DNA of 64,000 bases from JACDAL01 sp963849115 (GCA_963849115.1 CAWKGK010000002.1:62001-126000), one strand, 5' to 3'; shown: positions 34,933-44,689, numbered from the stretch's first letter. Numbers and translations: made by a program. The notes: generated by a model not told the origin, from the letters alone.

Positions 34933-36142
34933 GACTGCCTCCTCGATGTGAGCTCACGGCGAACGCGAGGCGAGGGTCTCCCCGCCCCACCCAGGCAAGG
35001 ATCAACCCGGCAAGGACCACGAAAACCGCCAAACGAATGTTGCGCGACACGCCTTCGGTGTTCACCGTCGCGGTAACCACTATCCACAACAGGGCAGCGG
35101 GGATCAGCCGCTTCCATCCGAGCCACATCAAGCGGTCGTAGCGCAGGCGCGGAAGCGTGGCCCGGAGCCAGATGAACAGATAGACGAAGGCGAGGGTCTT
35201 CGCAAGAAACCACAGCAGGGGCCACAGCCACGGCAGGAAGCCGAGCCCTGGTCCGTGCCATCCTCCGAAGAAAAGACTCACCGCTACTGCGGAGATGACC
35301 ACGACGTGGATGTACTCGCCGAGGTAGAACATCGCAAAGCGGATCCCGGAGTACTCGGTGTGATAACCGGCGATCAGCTCGGTCTCGGCTTCGGGGAGGT
35401 CGAAGGGAGCCCGGTTGGTTTCAGCGATCCCGGCCACGAAGAAGATCGCGAATGCCGGCCATTGCGACCAGATGTACCAGTTGGGCACGATCGAGAAGAC
35501 GTCCTGTAATTGTTCCAGTACCGGGATGCCGTCGAAGAAGGTGACGTTTCCGACGGTGCCTGCTTGCGCCGCGACGATGTCGCTCAACGAAAGGCTCCCC
35601 GCAACCAGGGCAATGGGCACCAAAGACAGTCCCAGCGCGATCTCATAAGAGATGAGCTGTGCGGTCGAGCGCACACCTCCGAGCAGTGGATACTTCGAGC
35701 CGGACGCCCAACCCGCCAGCACGACGCCATAGACACCCAACGAGCCCATCGCCAGGAAGTAGAGGATTCCGATGTTGATATCTGAAATGACGAAGTCGAC
35801 GCGCCTGTCGCCGACGGTGACGTGGTCCCCAAGCGGGACAACGGCGATGGCGAGGAACGATGGCACCATCGCCGCGGCGGGAGCGATCGCATAGGTCCAG
35901 CGATCTGCGGCCGCGGGTCGAAAGTCCTCCTTGAAGAAGAGCTTGATGCCGTCGGCGATCGCTTGCAGTAAGCCGTACGGCCCCCATCGGTTTGGCCCCA
36001 CGCGCGCTTGCATGTCGGCAATGACCTTGCGCTCCATATAGGTCACGAGAGCCGCCGTCAGCAGCAAGGCGACGAACACGACCACGACTTTGATGAGAGC
36101 GATGAGCGCGACCGCTCCAACGAGATCGACTACTCCACTCAC
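34919..36142 (-). CDS. nuoH: NuoH, complex I membrane subunit (14-subunit operon)
   Basis: A quinone-cavity subunit, 407 aa. Marks are TYMERKVIADMQARVGPNRW (near residue 35), ADGIKLFFKEDFRPAAADRW and TNRAPFDLPEAETELIAGYH (near residue 215). Compared with the 333-residue NuoH of the other operon it has an added C-terminal hydrophobic segment (about residues 368-388) and a basic tail. Overlaps: nuoG by 4 bases, nuoI by 14. Confidence 0.95.
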   Translation of the reverse strand: MSGVVDLVGAVALIALIKVVVVFVALLLTAALVTYMERKVIADMQARVGPNRWGPYGLLQAIADGIKLFFKEDFRPAAADRWTYAIAPAAAMVPSFLAIAVVPLGDHVTVGDRRVDFVISDINIGILYFLAMGSLGVYGVVLAGWASGSKYPLLGGVRSTAQLISYEIALGLSLVPIALVAGSLSLSDIVAAQAGTVGNVTFFDGIPVLEQLQDVFSIVPNWYIWSQWPAFAIFFVAGIAETNRAPFDLPEAETELIAGYHTEYSGIRFAMFYLGEYIHVVVISAVAVSLFFGGWHGPGLGFLPWLWPLLWFLAKTLAFVYLFIWLRATLPRLRYDRLMWLGWKRLIPAALLWIVVTATVNTEGVSRNIRLAVFVVLAGLILAWVGRGDPRLAFAVSSHRGGSHGSA

Positions 36143-38700
36143 GCCTTTCTGACCTCTACTCGGACATCGAGCCCGGACATCAGCCGATTGGCCTTGAGCC
36201 CCTTCTGATCGTAGGGCACGAATATTCCACCCTTGGAGATGTCGGACAGGAACACATCGAGCTCAGCCTCAAAGCCCGAGGCGGTAACGATTGCTCTGTC
36301 CCCCTCGGACAAGCCCAGTTCCGCCGCGTCCTCGGCGTTCATCTCGACGAAGGCCGGGCGCGCAATCCCGCGCAGGGCCATGGACTTCGACACCATCGCG
36401 CCCTCGTCGTAGATGAGGCGGCCGCTGTAGAGCGCAAGGCCCTCGCCCTCGGCCGGTCGCGCGGTGAGGGGCCGGTCTCCGTCGAAGCCGCCGTTCGAGG
36501 CCGGCGCCGGAGGGATGACCCCGGGCCGCTGTCGCGCCTCGAACGCTCGCAGCTCCCACGACAAAGGCCAGTTCTGACCGGTCTGGAACGGACTCCCCGA
36601 GCGAAAGCCTTTGGGGTAGTGACCTCCCGGCCCGGCCTCGACCGCATTGGCAGGCGCTTGATCGGGCCCCGATGCGTAGCCCGACTCGAGCGCAGGATGG
36701 GGAGCGGGCGAAGCCTGGCGGAGATCAGAGACCTCGATGTCAGAGTGAGTGCGTACGTTGGCCCGAATGTCAGACCACACATCCTCGAAGGAATTCCAAC
36801 CCCAGTCCTTACCCAAGGCGCGCGCCAGTGAGGCGCAAGTGCGCCACGGCTCGAGGGCCGCGCCGGGTGGCGCCAGCAGCGGCTCGAGCTTCTGCAGGCG
36901 CCGCTCGAGGTTGGTGAACGTGGCTTCTCGTTCCGCATAGGCCGCGCTCGGCAGCACCACATCGGCGTGAGTAGCCGTCTCGGTAGCAAAAAGCTCGATC
37001 ACGACCGTGAACACGCCACTCTCGAGCGCTCGCTTTGCCAGAGCGGAGTCGGGAAAGTCCGAAACCAGGTCCGCGCCAAAGATCACAAGAGCATCCAGCT
37101 CCGAGGCCGCTGCCGCTTCAAGCATCTCCCTCGTCCCCATGCCCGGCTCAGCGGCAGGCATGTGGCCTGCATCCAGCCGCGGGTGGCAGCCCATGTCGAG
37201 CATGCCTTGGGATCCCGCATGCGGTGGGCACATCAACAGCTTGGCGTTCCGCTCCTGGGCGAGCTGCACGACGGCCTGAAGGATGGGAGCTTCGTCGCGT
37301 CCAGGGGCGGCCGGTCCCCAGGCCACCACGAGCGGATCACCGATATCGTTGAATGCTGCAGCCGGTTGTGCGGTAGCTCGCATCAGTCCGGCAACGGCCC
37401 GGGCCTCTGCTCCAGGCTCGCAACGGATCACGTGAGTGGCGAAGACATCGAGCGAGATGCGCCGGGGTGAGCACACGATCAGCTTGGCGCCCTTGTCCAG
37501 CACCGCCTTGCGCAGTCTCAAATAGAGAACCGGCAAGGTCTCCTTGGGATCGGGGCCCACCCAGAGAATAGTGCGCGCGCTCTCGAGGTCGTTGAGTGTC
37601 GCACTCGAGCCCGCCGCTCCGGAAAGTCCCAGCGCCAACTCGTAGGGCGCGCCCGCATCCTGGATGCGAGCATCCACATGAGCAGTGGCAAGCACGGACT
37701 TCGACAACTTAGAGATCGCCCACGCGTCCTCTGTGGTGAGATGCCCGGAAGCAATGACGCCTACTCTCTTGGCGTCCCGCAAGCGCGAGACGATGGCATC
37801 GAGAGCTTGGCCCCAGGATGCCTGCTCGAAGTCGTCCCCTTGGCGGAGCAGCGGTGTCAGCAGCCGCTCGTCGGAGTCCACGTAGTGATAGCCGAAGCGA
37901 CCCTTGTCGCAGGTCCAGAAGTCGTTGACATTCTCGTTGGGAAGCGCTTGCGTCCTCACCAGCTTGTCCGATCGCGCATCATTGGTCATTGGGCAGCCGA
38001 CCGAGCAGTAGGCGCACACACTGGGGGCGCTCGTGAGATCCCAGGGACGCGACACAAACCGATAGGGCTTCGATGTCAGGGCGCCGACCGGGCAGATCTG
38101 AATGGTATTGCCTGAGAAATAGCTGTCGAAGGGTTCGTCCTTGAAGGTCAGGATCTGGGTTCCGGGACCGCGGTCGACGAGCTGGATGAAGCGGTCGCCC
38201 GCCACTTCGTCGGAGAAGCGGACGCAGCGCCAGCACAACACACAGCGCTCGCGGTCGAGCACGACGAGGTCTGAGATCTCGAGTGCCTTCTCGTAGGTCC
38301 GCTTGGCCTCGACGTAGCGGCTGGAGCCGGGGCCGTGCTTGAAGGTCTGGTCCTGAAGCGGGCATTCCCCTGCCCGGTCGCAGATAGGGCAGTCGAGCGG
38401 ATGATTGATGAGCAGGAACTCGAGCATCCCCCTCTGGGCATCGACCGCAGTCTCATCGACGGTATCGACCTTCATGCCGTCCGCGACCGGAGTTGCGCAC
38501 GCCGGCAGCAGCTTGTTCTGACCTTCGACTTTGACGAGGCACATCCTGCACACTGCCACCGAGCGCATGCCCGGGTGATAGCAGAAGCGCGGTACGAATA
38601 CACCCATCTCTTCGGCGACGTCGATCAGGATGCGGCCCGGTTCGGTCGAAACCTCCTGACCGTTGATCGTGAGGTCGATGCGCCCGTTGTCCGAGCTCAT
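36139..38700 (-). CDS. nuoG: NuoG, complex I iron-sulfur and molybdopterin-fold subunit
   Basis: The largest peripheral subunit, 853 aa, present only in the 14-subunit operon. The N-terminal part holds a [2Fe-2S] site (FCYHPGMRSVAVCRMCLVKV), CPICDRAGECPLQDQ with a His/Cys ligand set, CVLCWRCVRF and CSVGCPMTN (an extra cluster site as in NuoG of many bacteria). The rest is the molybdopterin-oxidoreductase fold, which does not bind cofactor in known complexes I. ATG 38700 overlaps the nuoF stop (ATGA); the longer frame upstream is a shadow of nuoF. Confidence 0.95.
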   Translation of the reverse strand: MSSDNGRIDLTINGQEVSTEPGRILIDVAEEMGVFVPRFCYHPGMRSVAVCRMCLVKVEGQNKLLPACATPVADGMKVDTVDETAVDAQRGMLEFLLINHPLDCPICDRAGECPLQDQTFKHGPGSSRYVEAKRTYEKALEISDLVVLDRERCVLCWRCVRFSDEVAGDRFIQLVDRGPGTQILTFKDEPFDSYFSGNTIQICPVGALTSKPYRFVSRPWDLTSAPSVCAYCSVGCPMTNDARSDKLVRTQALPNENVNDFWTCDKGRFGYHYVDSDERLLTPLLRQGDDFEQASWGQALDAIVSRLRDAKRVGVIASGHLTTEDAWAISKLSKSVLATAHVDARIQDAGAPYELALGLSGAAGSSATLNDLESARTILWVGPDPKETLPVLYLRLRKAVLDKGAKLIVCSPRRISLDVFATHVIRCEPGAEARAVAGLMRATAQPAAAFNDIGDPLVVAWGPAAPGRDEAPILQAVVQLAQERNAKLLMCPPHAGSQGMLDMGCHPRLDAGHMPAAEPGMGTREMLEAAAASELDALVIFGADLVSDFPDSALAKRALESGVFTVVIELFATETATHADVVLPSAAYAEREATFTNLERRLQKLEPLLAPPGAALEPWRTCASLARALGKDWGWNSFEDVWSDIRANVRTHSDIEVSDLRQASPAPHPALESGYASGPDQAPANAVEAGPGGHYPKGFRSGSPFQTGQNWPLSWELRAFEARQRPGVIPPAPASNGGFDGDRPLTARPAEGEGLALYSGRLIYDEGAMVSKSMALRGIARPAFVEMNAEDAAELGLSEGDRAIVTASGFEAELDVFLSDISKGGIFVPYDQKGLKANRLMSGLDVRVEVRKA

Positions 38701-40067
38701 GGCTCTTCGTCCGAGGCGATACCTGCCGAGGGCTGCGCCGCGACGCCCGCATCTCCAAGCCCGGTCTGTTTGGCGCGCGATCCGGACACCGTGGTGAGCT
38801 CTCCTTCGAAGGGGCACCGACCCTCTGTAACGTGACGCTCGAACTCTGAGCGAAAGAGTTGAACGTTGGAGCGCAACGCCCACGATGCTGCATCTCCGAG
38901 CGGGCAGAACGATCGCCCGTCGATGCCGTTGGCGATGTCGACGAGCAGATCCATGTCCTCTTGTCGGCCCTCTCCGTGCTCGATGCGCTCGAGCACTTTC
39001 ACCGCCCACCAGGTCCCTTCCCGGCACGGTGTGCACTTGCCGCACGATTCGTGCTCGAAGAACTCGAGGGTCACGAGTGCGTTCCTCACCATGCAGGTGG
39101 TTTCGTCCATGAACACGATCGAGCCCGAACCCAGCATGGTGCCCGCCTCCTTCAGTGCGTCGAAGTCGACGGCGATCTCTGTCGAAGTAAGCAGCGGCGC
39201 GCTTGCCCCACCCGGAATGATTGCCTTGAGCTCGCGTCCGCCCAGCATCCCGCCCGCCAGCTCGAGGACGTCCTTCAAGGGAGTCCCCAGGGGTACCTCG
39301 TAATTGGCGGGTCGCTCTACGTGCCCCGAAACCGATAGTACCTTGGTTCCCGGCGATCGCTCGGTTCCCCACTGCCGGAACCAGTCGCTTCCGTGCTCAA
39401 CGATGTGAGGCAGCGCAGAAAGGGTCTCTGTGTTGTTGACCACGGTGGGGCGGCCGTAGAGACCTTTGACTGCAGGGAACGGGGGCCTTAGCCGAGGCTG
39501 GCCCCGGAATCCTTCGAGCGAGTCCAGCAACGCCGACTCTTCTCCGCAGATGTAGGCACCTGCGCCGCGATGCAGAACAATGTCGAGGTCGAACCTTGAC
39601 CCGTAGATGCCTTGGCCCAGCAGGCCTCTGTCGTAAGCGTCGTTGATGGCGCGATCGAGCCGCCTAGATCCCAAGGCGAACTCTCCCCTGCAGTAGATGA
39701 ACGCCTTGGTGGCTTGATTCGCCCACGCCGCGATGGTGATGCCCTCGAGCAACTGATGAGGATCGGACTCGGCGAGCTCTCGGTCCTTGTATGTGCACGG
39801 CTCGCCTTCGTCGTGGTTGACGACGATGTACTTGGGAGACACATCCTTGGGCACGAACGACCACTTCATCCCAGTGGGAAAGCCGGCGCCGCCGCGACCT
39901 CTGAGTCCCGACTCCTTGACCAATGCGATGCAGTCGTCTGCGGACAAATTGGTTACGGCTTTGCGAGAGGCTTCATAAGCGCCGTCGTCGAGGGCGCGCT
40001 CGACCGTCCAGGAGTCTTCAGGGAACTCCCGCAGCCTGCGCGTCACCATTCGCACTTCGTCGATCAT
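38697..40067 (-). CDS. nuoF: NuoF, complex I NADH-binding FMN subunit
   Basis: NuoF oxidises NADH with FMN and passes electrons to cluster N3. The 456-residue protein has GRGGAGFPTGMKWSFVP (NADH/FMN site, near residue 55), HRGAGAYICGEESALLDSLE (FMN loop, near residue 165) and the cluster motif ESCGKCTPCREGTWWAV (near residue 340) with a later Cys in SFCPLGDA. It is the only nuoF in the window, so NADH input belongs to the second operon. Confidence 0.97.
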   Translation of the reverse strand: MIDEVRMVTRRLREFPEDSWTVERALDDGAYEASRKAVTNLSADDCIALVKESGLRGRGGAGFPTGMKWSFVPKDVSPKYIVVNHDEGEPCTYKDRELAESDPHQLLEGITIAAWANQATKAFIYCRGEFALGSRRLDRAINDAYDRGLLGQGIYGSRFDLDIVLHRGAGAYICGEESALLDSLEGFRGQPRLRPPFPAVKGLYGRPTVVNNTETLSALPHIVEHGSDWFRQWGTERSPGTKVLSVSGHVERPANYEVPLGTPLKDVLELAGGMLGGRELKAIIPGGASAPLLTSTEIAVDFDALKEAGTMLGSGSIVFMDETTCMVRNALVTLEFFEHESCGKCTPCREGTWWAVKVLERIEHGEGRQEDMDLLVDIANGIDGRSFCPLGDAASWALRSNVQLFRSEFERHVTEGRCPFEGELTTVSGSRAKQTGLGDAGVAAQPSAGIASDEEP

Positions 40068-40768
40068 GCTCCATCGCCCTTGCCCTTCTCCGGGCCTCTC
40101 TCTTGGCCCTTTTCCTTGGGTCTGAGGCCGGGAGCGGTGTCGGCGCGCGGCGACTCGCCGCCGATGGTGCGCTCTTGCTGGTCCCCGGCGGTGCCGGGGA
40201 CGCGCAGACCCGAAGTGGCGATCTCGCGTGCGATCTCCTTAGAGCTCTTGACCTTCTGTCCGCGAAAACTCGTCGTCTCCCGGCCCTCTTCGAGCCGATC
40301 GATCACGGCGCGGGCATCGTCCGGGGTCACGTTACAGAAGTCCTCGTAGTTGATCTGTAGGCTGGGGGCGCCGTCGCAAGTGGCGAGGCACTCCGCCGAC
40401 TCCAGCGAGAAACGGCCGTCGCTGGTGGTGTCCCCGACCTCTACCCCGAGCCGGTCTTCGAGGGCGCGCGCTATCTCGCGTGCGCCTCGATGTGTGCAGG
40501 CGATATTGCGGCACACCGAAACGAGATACTCGCCTTGGGGCTTCTTCTTCAGCATCGTGTAGAAGCTCGACGTGGCAAGAACCTCGGCGGGTTCCAAGCC
40601 CACGATCTCGGCCACTTCACGCATCCCGTTCTCGGTCACATGTCCTTCCACCGACTGCACCAAGAACAACAGAGGGAGAACCGCACTGCGAGAGTTCGGG
40701 TACTTGGCCACTATCTCAGCGGCCGTTCGCCTCAGATCGTCGGACAGAACCCCTGCGAAGGTGCTCAT
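40064..40768 (-). CDS. nuoE: NuoE, complex I 24 kDa [2Fe-2S] subunit
   Basis: A thioredoxin-fold subunit that holds cluster N1a. The ligands are VCRNIAC and AECLATCDGAP in the central part. NuoE is normally about 160-180 aa; this one has 234 because of a charged, disordered tail of about 70 residues (IGGESPRADTAPGLRPKEKG and onward). It overlaps nuoD by 4 and nuoF by 4 bases. Confidence 0.95.
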   Translation of the reverse strand: MSTFAGVLSDDLRRTAAEIVAKYPNSRSAVLPLLFLVQSVEGHVTENGMREVAEIVGLEPAEVLATSSFYTMLKKKPQGEYLVSVCRNIACTHRGAREIARALEDRLGVEVGDTTSDGRFSLESAECLATCDGAPSLQINYEDFCNVTPDDARAVIDRLEEGRETTSFRGQKVKSSKEIAREIATSGLRVPGTAGDQQERTIGGESPRADTAPGLRPKEKGQERGPEKGKGDGA

Positions 40769-41994
40769 CGGTCGACTCCGCCCATCACCGGATCGATCGA
40801 AGCGATGGCGGCAATCAGATCGGCTACGAGCCCTCCGGTCGCCATCGCCGGCAGCGCCTGAAGGTTGACGAAGGACGGATCACGCACGTGCAGCCGGTAG
40901 GGAGAGGAGCCGCCGTCCGAGATCGCCATCACGCCGAGCTCGCCGCGTGGTGATTCGACCGCGGTGTAGATCTCTCCCGCGGGGACCGTGTAGCCCTGAG
41001 TGACGAGTTTGAAGTGATGGATTACTGCTTCCATCGAGCGATTCAGCTCGGAGCGGGAAGGGGGGGTGAGCTTGGGATCCATGCTCTTGTAATCGCCGGA
41101 CGGCATCCGTTCGATCACCTGCTCGATGATCCGACACGACTCGCGCATCTCCTGCATGCGCACTCTGTAGCGGGCATAGACGTCCCCGGCTTCGGCCACC
41201 GGCACATCGAAGTCGAGTTCCCCGTAGATCTCATAGGGCATATCTCTGCGTAGGTCCCAATCGATGCCCGAGGCCCGGGCGATCGGGCCGGTGGCTCCGG
41301 CTGCCTCGGCGTCCTCGGGGCTCAACACTCCAACCCCCGTCGTGCGCTCGAGGAAGATGGGATTCAGGGACAAGAGCTCCTCGTACTCCTCAATACGAGA
41401 GCGCATTGTGGCCACGACGTTGCGGCACACGGGCTCCCATCCATCGGGCAGGTCCTGCCACACGCCGCCGGGAATGATGTAGCCATGGTTCATTCGCAGT
41501 CCGGTCACCATCTCGTAGAAGTCCAAGATGATCTCGCGCTCGCGAAAGCCGTAGAAGACAACAGAAATTGCGCCCATGTCGAGGCCTTGGGTTCCGAACC
41601 ACACGAGGTGAGAGGAGAGGCGGTTCATCTCGGTCATCAAGGTGCGGATGAACCGGCCGCGCCGGGGCACCTCGATCCCCAGCAAGCTCTCCACCGCAAG
41701 CGCATAAGCCTGCTCGTTGAACAAGGGCGCCAGATAATCCATGCGCGTGACGATCGTCACCGCACCGCGCCAGTTCTGGTCCTCACACTCCTTCTCCATC
41801 CCTGTGTGGAGGTAACCGATGATCGGCTTGCAGTGGACGACCGTTTCCCCGTCCAGCTCCACCAGCAGGCGCAGCACGCCGTGAGTGGCGGGGTGCACCG
41901 GGCCCATGTTGAGCACCATGCGGTTCTCGTCCGCGCTTTCGACGTAGGCACCCTTGCCCACGGCTTCGATCTCGGCGATGGTCTGGGTGTTCAT
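40765..41994 (-). CDS. nuoD: NuoD, complex I 49 kDa subunit (14-subunit operon)
   Basis: The quinone-site subunit, 409 aa. VLNMGPVHPATHGVLRLLVE near residue 30 and GYLHTGMEKECEDQNWRGAV show the quinone-binding histidine loop; TRMDYLAPLFNEQAYALAVE follows. I chose ATG 41994 because it forms an ATGA overlap with the nuoC stop, as at the other junctions; an in-frame ATG at 42021 is possible. Confidence 0.96.
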   Translation of the reverse strand: MNTQTIAEIEAVGKGAYVESADENRMVLNMGPVHPATHGVLRLLVELDGETVVHCKPIIGYLHTGMEKECEDQNWRGAVTIVTRMDYLAPLFNEQAYALAVESLLGIEVPRRGRFIRTLMTEMNRLSSHLVWFGTQGLDMGAISVVFYGFREREIILDFYEMVTGLRMNHGYIIPGGVWQDLPDGWEPVCRNVVATMRSRIEEYEELLSLNPIFLERTTGVGVLSPEDAEAAGATGPIARASGIDWDLRRDMPYEIYGELDFDVPVAEAGDVYARYRVRMQEMRESCRIIEQVIERMPSGDYKSMDPKLTPPSRSELNRSMEAVIHHFKLVTQGYTVPAGEIYTAVESPRGELGVMAISDGGSSPYRLHVRDPSFVNLQALPAMATGGLVADLIAAIASIDPVMGGVDR

Positions 41995-42560
41995 GGTTGG
42001 TCGCGGTCTTCTTCTGGCCACACTCTCTCACCAGGGCCAGACTGCCCCAACCTGTCCACATCGCGTTCGGCCTCCACCTTTTCCGGGGCCTGACCGGGAG
42101 CATCGATCTGCAGGAACGGTTGCGGAACGAACTCGACCGGCACCTTTCCAACGCCGTAGTCCTTGCGCAAGGGATGTCCCTCCCAGTCGTCGGGCATGAG
42201 GATCCTGGTGAGGTTCGGATGTCCCTCGAAGCGAATGCCGAGGAGGTCGAAGGCCTCGCGTTCCATGAAGTCTGCGGTGGGCCACACCTCTGCCACTGAA
42301 GGCATAGTGGGCGGATCGCCGGGCACCGTGACGTGTATCGTCCGGCGCTCCTTTCTTTCATCGTGGAGCAGCTGGACCACGATCTCGAAGCGGTCGTCGG
42401 CGTCCTGCGCGAAACCCGCGCCACTCGACTTGGCCCCGGGCGTTCGCGCCAGACCGGAGCGATCCATGCCGCACAGATCCCGAAGCTGCCAACCCTCCTT
42501 GTGAAGAGAGCGAGCCTCTGCGGGCCAATCGTCGACAGAAATCTGGGACCTGTCGCTCAC
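41991..42560 (-). CDS. nuoC: NuoC, complex I 30 kDa subunit (14-subunit operon)
   Basis: A 189-residue peripheral subunit with VQLLHDERKERRTIHVTVPG, FMEREAFDLLGIRFEGHPNL and LMPDDWEGHPLRKDYGVG, the usual NuoC core. It starts at GTG 42560 (GTGA overlap with nuoB). The open frame upstream is a shadow. The C-terminal tail after the core is acidic and probably disordered. Confidence 0.93.
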   Translation of the reverse strand: MSDRSQISVDDWPAEARSLHKEGWQLRDLCGMDRSGLARTPGAKSSGAGFAQDADDRFEIVVQLLHDERKERRTIHVTVPGDPPTMPSVAEVWPTADFMEREAFDLLGIRFEGHPNLTRILMPDDWEGHPLRKDYGVGKVPVEFVPQPFLQIDAPGQAPEKVEAERDVDRLGQSGPGERVWPEEDRDQP

Positions 42561-43048
42561 CCTGCCACTCGTCCCGCCTGATAGCGACCCTGGGAGATCG
42601 TTTCGTGCAGCAACATGATCCCGTCGATGAGCATCTCCGGACGAGGCGGACAGCCGGGCACGTAGATGTCCACCGGGACGATCTGATCGACTCCTTGCAC
42701 CAACGCATAGTTGTTGAAGACGCCTCCCGAAGAGGCGCACGCTCCCATCGACACCACCCATTTGGGTTCGGTCATTTGGTCGTAGACATGACGAAGGACG
42801 GGGGCCATCTTCTGAGACACGCGGCCCGCGACAATCATCAAATCTGCCTGGCGCGGGGACGCACTGAAGCGTTCCATGCCAAAGCGAGCCAGGTCGTGCC
42901 GGGGCATGGTCGTAGCAATCATCTCGATCGCGCAACAGGCAAGCCCGAAGGTAGCTGGCCAGAGCGAGGACCGCCGCGCCCAGTCGACGATCCTATCGAG
43001 CTTGGTGGTTATGAAGTTGGCGCCGACGGCGTCGCTCAACCCTCCCAC
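42557..43048 (-). CDS. nuoB: NuoB, complex I N2-cluster subunit (14-subunit operon)
   Basis: A 163-residue protein with the N2 ligands: FGLACCAIEMIATTMPRHDL, SMGACASSGGVFNNYALVQG and VPGCPPRPEMLIDG. I chose GTG 43048 because GAGGAGG lies 6-7 bases upstream; this start lies inside the end of nuoA (13-base overlap). The C-terminus is shorter than in the NuoB of the first operon. Confidence 0.95.
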   Translation of the reverse strand: MGGLSDAVGANFITTKLDRIVDWARRSSLWPATFGLACCAIEMIATTMPRHDLARFGMERFSASPRQADLMIVAGRVSQKMAPVLRHVYDQMTEPKWVVSMGACASSGGVFNNYALVQGVDQIVPVDIYVPGCPPRPEMLIDGIMLLHETISQGRYQAGRVAG

Positions 43049-43401
43049 TCGAGACCTCCTCGCTTGAGAACGTACACATAAGCGGCAAGCAGTATTGCGA
43101 TGAACACAAGCATCTCGATGAGTCCGAACAACGCCAGATCGCGAAAGGCAACCGCCCACGGATACAAGAACACGGTCTCGATGTCGAAAATGATGAAAAG
43201 CATCGCCACGACATAGAACTTCACCGAAAAGCGGTCACTGTCGTTGTCCGCCTCGGGCACGATCCCACTCTCGTAGGGGCTGAGCTTGGCATTCGTCCAC
43301 TTTCGGGGCGACAACTTCGAAGCCGCGATCATGGAGGCGGCCGCAAAGACCGTCGAAAGGACCACGAGGAAGAGGATGGGAAGGTAGGAGCCGATGGTCA
43401 T
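43036..43401 (-). CDS. nuoA: NuoA, complex I membrane subunit (14-subunit operon)
   Basis: A three-helix subunit, 121 aa, with SPYESGIVPEADNDSDRFSV, KFYVVAMLFIIFDIETVFLY and PWAVAFRDLALFG. It overlaps the preceding geranylgeranyl reductase gene by 4 bases, so the nuo genes are translated from a message that begins with the reductase. Confidence 0.96.
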   Translation of the reverse strand: MTIGSYLPILFLVVLSTVFAAASMIAASKLSPRKWTNAKLSPYESGIVPEADNDSDRFSVKFYVVAMLFIIFDIETVFLYPWAVAFRDLALFGLIEMLVFIAILLAAYVYVLKRGGLEWEG

Positions 43402-44630
43402 GGCTTCATCTCCGACAGTCTCTTCAGCGCCCTGAGTGCGAACTTGTGTGAGCCCTTTGATTTGATGTCCTCGAGGTTTCCCAAGAACGTGAGCGCAAAG
43501 CTCATCGCCGAGCGAGAGGTCATTCCCACCGAGACCAACCTCTCCATGACGACCGGATTTCCAATCACCTTGACGAACCTTCGCCCGAGCCGGTAATAGG
43601 GGCCGTAGGTTTCCTTGAGGTCATCCGTGTAGGCGCTGAGATCTCGGGAGCTGCCTGATCTCAGCGCCTCGTCGATGTGACGCCCAGCGATTCGGCCGGT
43701 CTCGTATCCATAGGCGATGCCTTCCCCGTTGCAGGGATTGATCATGCCGGCGGCGTCTCCTGTGAGCAGGAAGCCGGGGCCGTGCGGTGGCCACACGCTC
43801 TGGCCCATGAACAGCCGTCCCCCGCGTTCCTTCGAGCAAACTGAGTCGTAGTCGACTCCCCACTCTTTCGGCAGCCCCGACACGAAGCCTTGCTGTAGGT
43901 GATGAAGGTTGAGAGAGCGCCAGCCGCCGAATGTGGACAGCAAGCCGACACCCACATTGACGGTGCCGTCCCCGACCGGGAAGACCCAGCCGTAGCCGGG
44001 CAGTACCTCGTCCTTGGTTCGCACCTCGAGGTAGGCGTCGAACCAACCCGAGTGGTCCATGGGCGAACGAAAGTACTGTCTGACCGCCAGTCCCAGGGGA
44101 TAGTCGAGGCGGCGCTCGCGGCCCAGCGAGCGAGTGAATTTGGTCGCGGCTCCCTCGGCGCAAACGACCCACTGGGCGCGCACCTCTTCGAGCTGGTCGT
44201 CCCGCTTGGCCACCACACCGGCGCAGATCCCGTTCTCGAACATCGGCTCCTTGACGTGGGTCTCGTAGAGGACCTTTGCTCCGGCCTTCTCGGCCTGAGA
44301 CAAGACGATCTGATCGAGGTCCTTGCGCGGCTTGACCAGACCGTAGTCGGGCCAGCGCTCGAGTTGGGGAAACGGCAGCTCGATGGTTCTTCCGGCGCCG
44401 TGGATCCGCAGCCCCCGAACCCGCTCCCAGGTGCCTAGCTCCTCGTCGAGGCCCATCTCCGAAAGGACTTTGACCGCCCTGGGGGTGAGACCGTCTCCGC
44501 AGGTCTTCTCGCGCGGAAAAGCCTTCTTCTCACAAACGAGCACGGAGTGGCCGCGTTCGGCCAGGTAGTGGGCGGTGGCGGCTCCCGACGGCCCGCCGCC
44601 GACTACCGCGACGTCGACGTCGATCGGCAC
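43398..44630 (-). CDS. Geranylgeranyl reductase family flavoprotein
   Basis: A 410-residue FAD enzyme that saturates double bonds of polyisoprenyl chains. Marks are VAVVGGGPSGAATAHYLAER at the N-terminus, FPREKTCGDGLTPRAVKVL, and LTGDAAGMINPCNGEGIAYG (second FAD contact, near residue 295). In Actinomycetota a related enzyme reduces one unit of the menaquinone tail. Its position at the head of the nuo operon and near a polyprenyl synthase supports a quinone-modifying role, but lipids are also possible substrates. Start near 44630, with GAGAGGAGA upstream. Confidence 0.87.
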   Translation of the reverse strand: MPIDVDVAVVGGGPSGAATAHYLAERGHSVLVCEKKAFPREKTCGDGLTPRAVKVLSEMGLDEELGTWERVRGLRIHGAGRTIELPFPQLERWPDYGLVKPRKDLDQIVLSQAEKAGAKVLYETHVKEPMFENGICAGVVAKRDDQLEEVRAQWVVCAEGAATKFTRSLGRERRLDYPLGLAVRQYFRSPMDHSGWFDAYLEVRTKDEVLPGYGWVFPVGDGTVNVGVGLLSTFGGWRSLNLHHLQQGFVSGLPKEWGVDYDSVCSKERGGRLFMGQSVWPPHGPGFLLTGDAAGMINPCNGEGIAYGYETGRIAGRHIDEALRSGSSRDLSAYTDDLKETYGPYYRLGRRFVKVIGNPVVMERLVSVGMTSRSAMSFALTFLGNLEDIKSKGSHKFALRALKRLSEMKP

Positions 44631-44689
44631 CGTCGCTTCTCCTCTCGGTCGTTGAGGACGATCATCGGGTCAGTGTCTGACTTTCGACT

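Noticed and set aside
36139..39372. A 1077-residue form of NuoG
   Set aside because: The first 224 residues are a shadow of nuoF; ATG 38700 with ATGA overlap fits the operon pattern.
14681..43401. Recent duplication of the nuo operon
   Set aside because: Paralogous subunits differ widely in length and sequence, and gene content differs (nuoEFG in one only), so the two sets are old.
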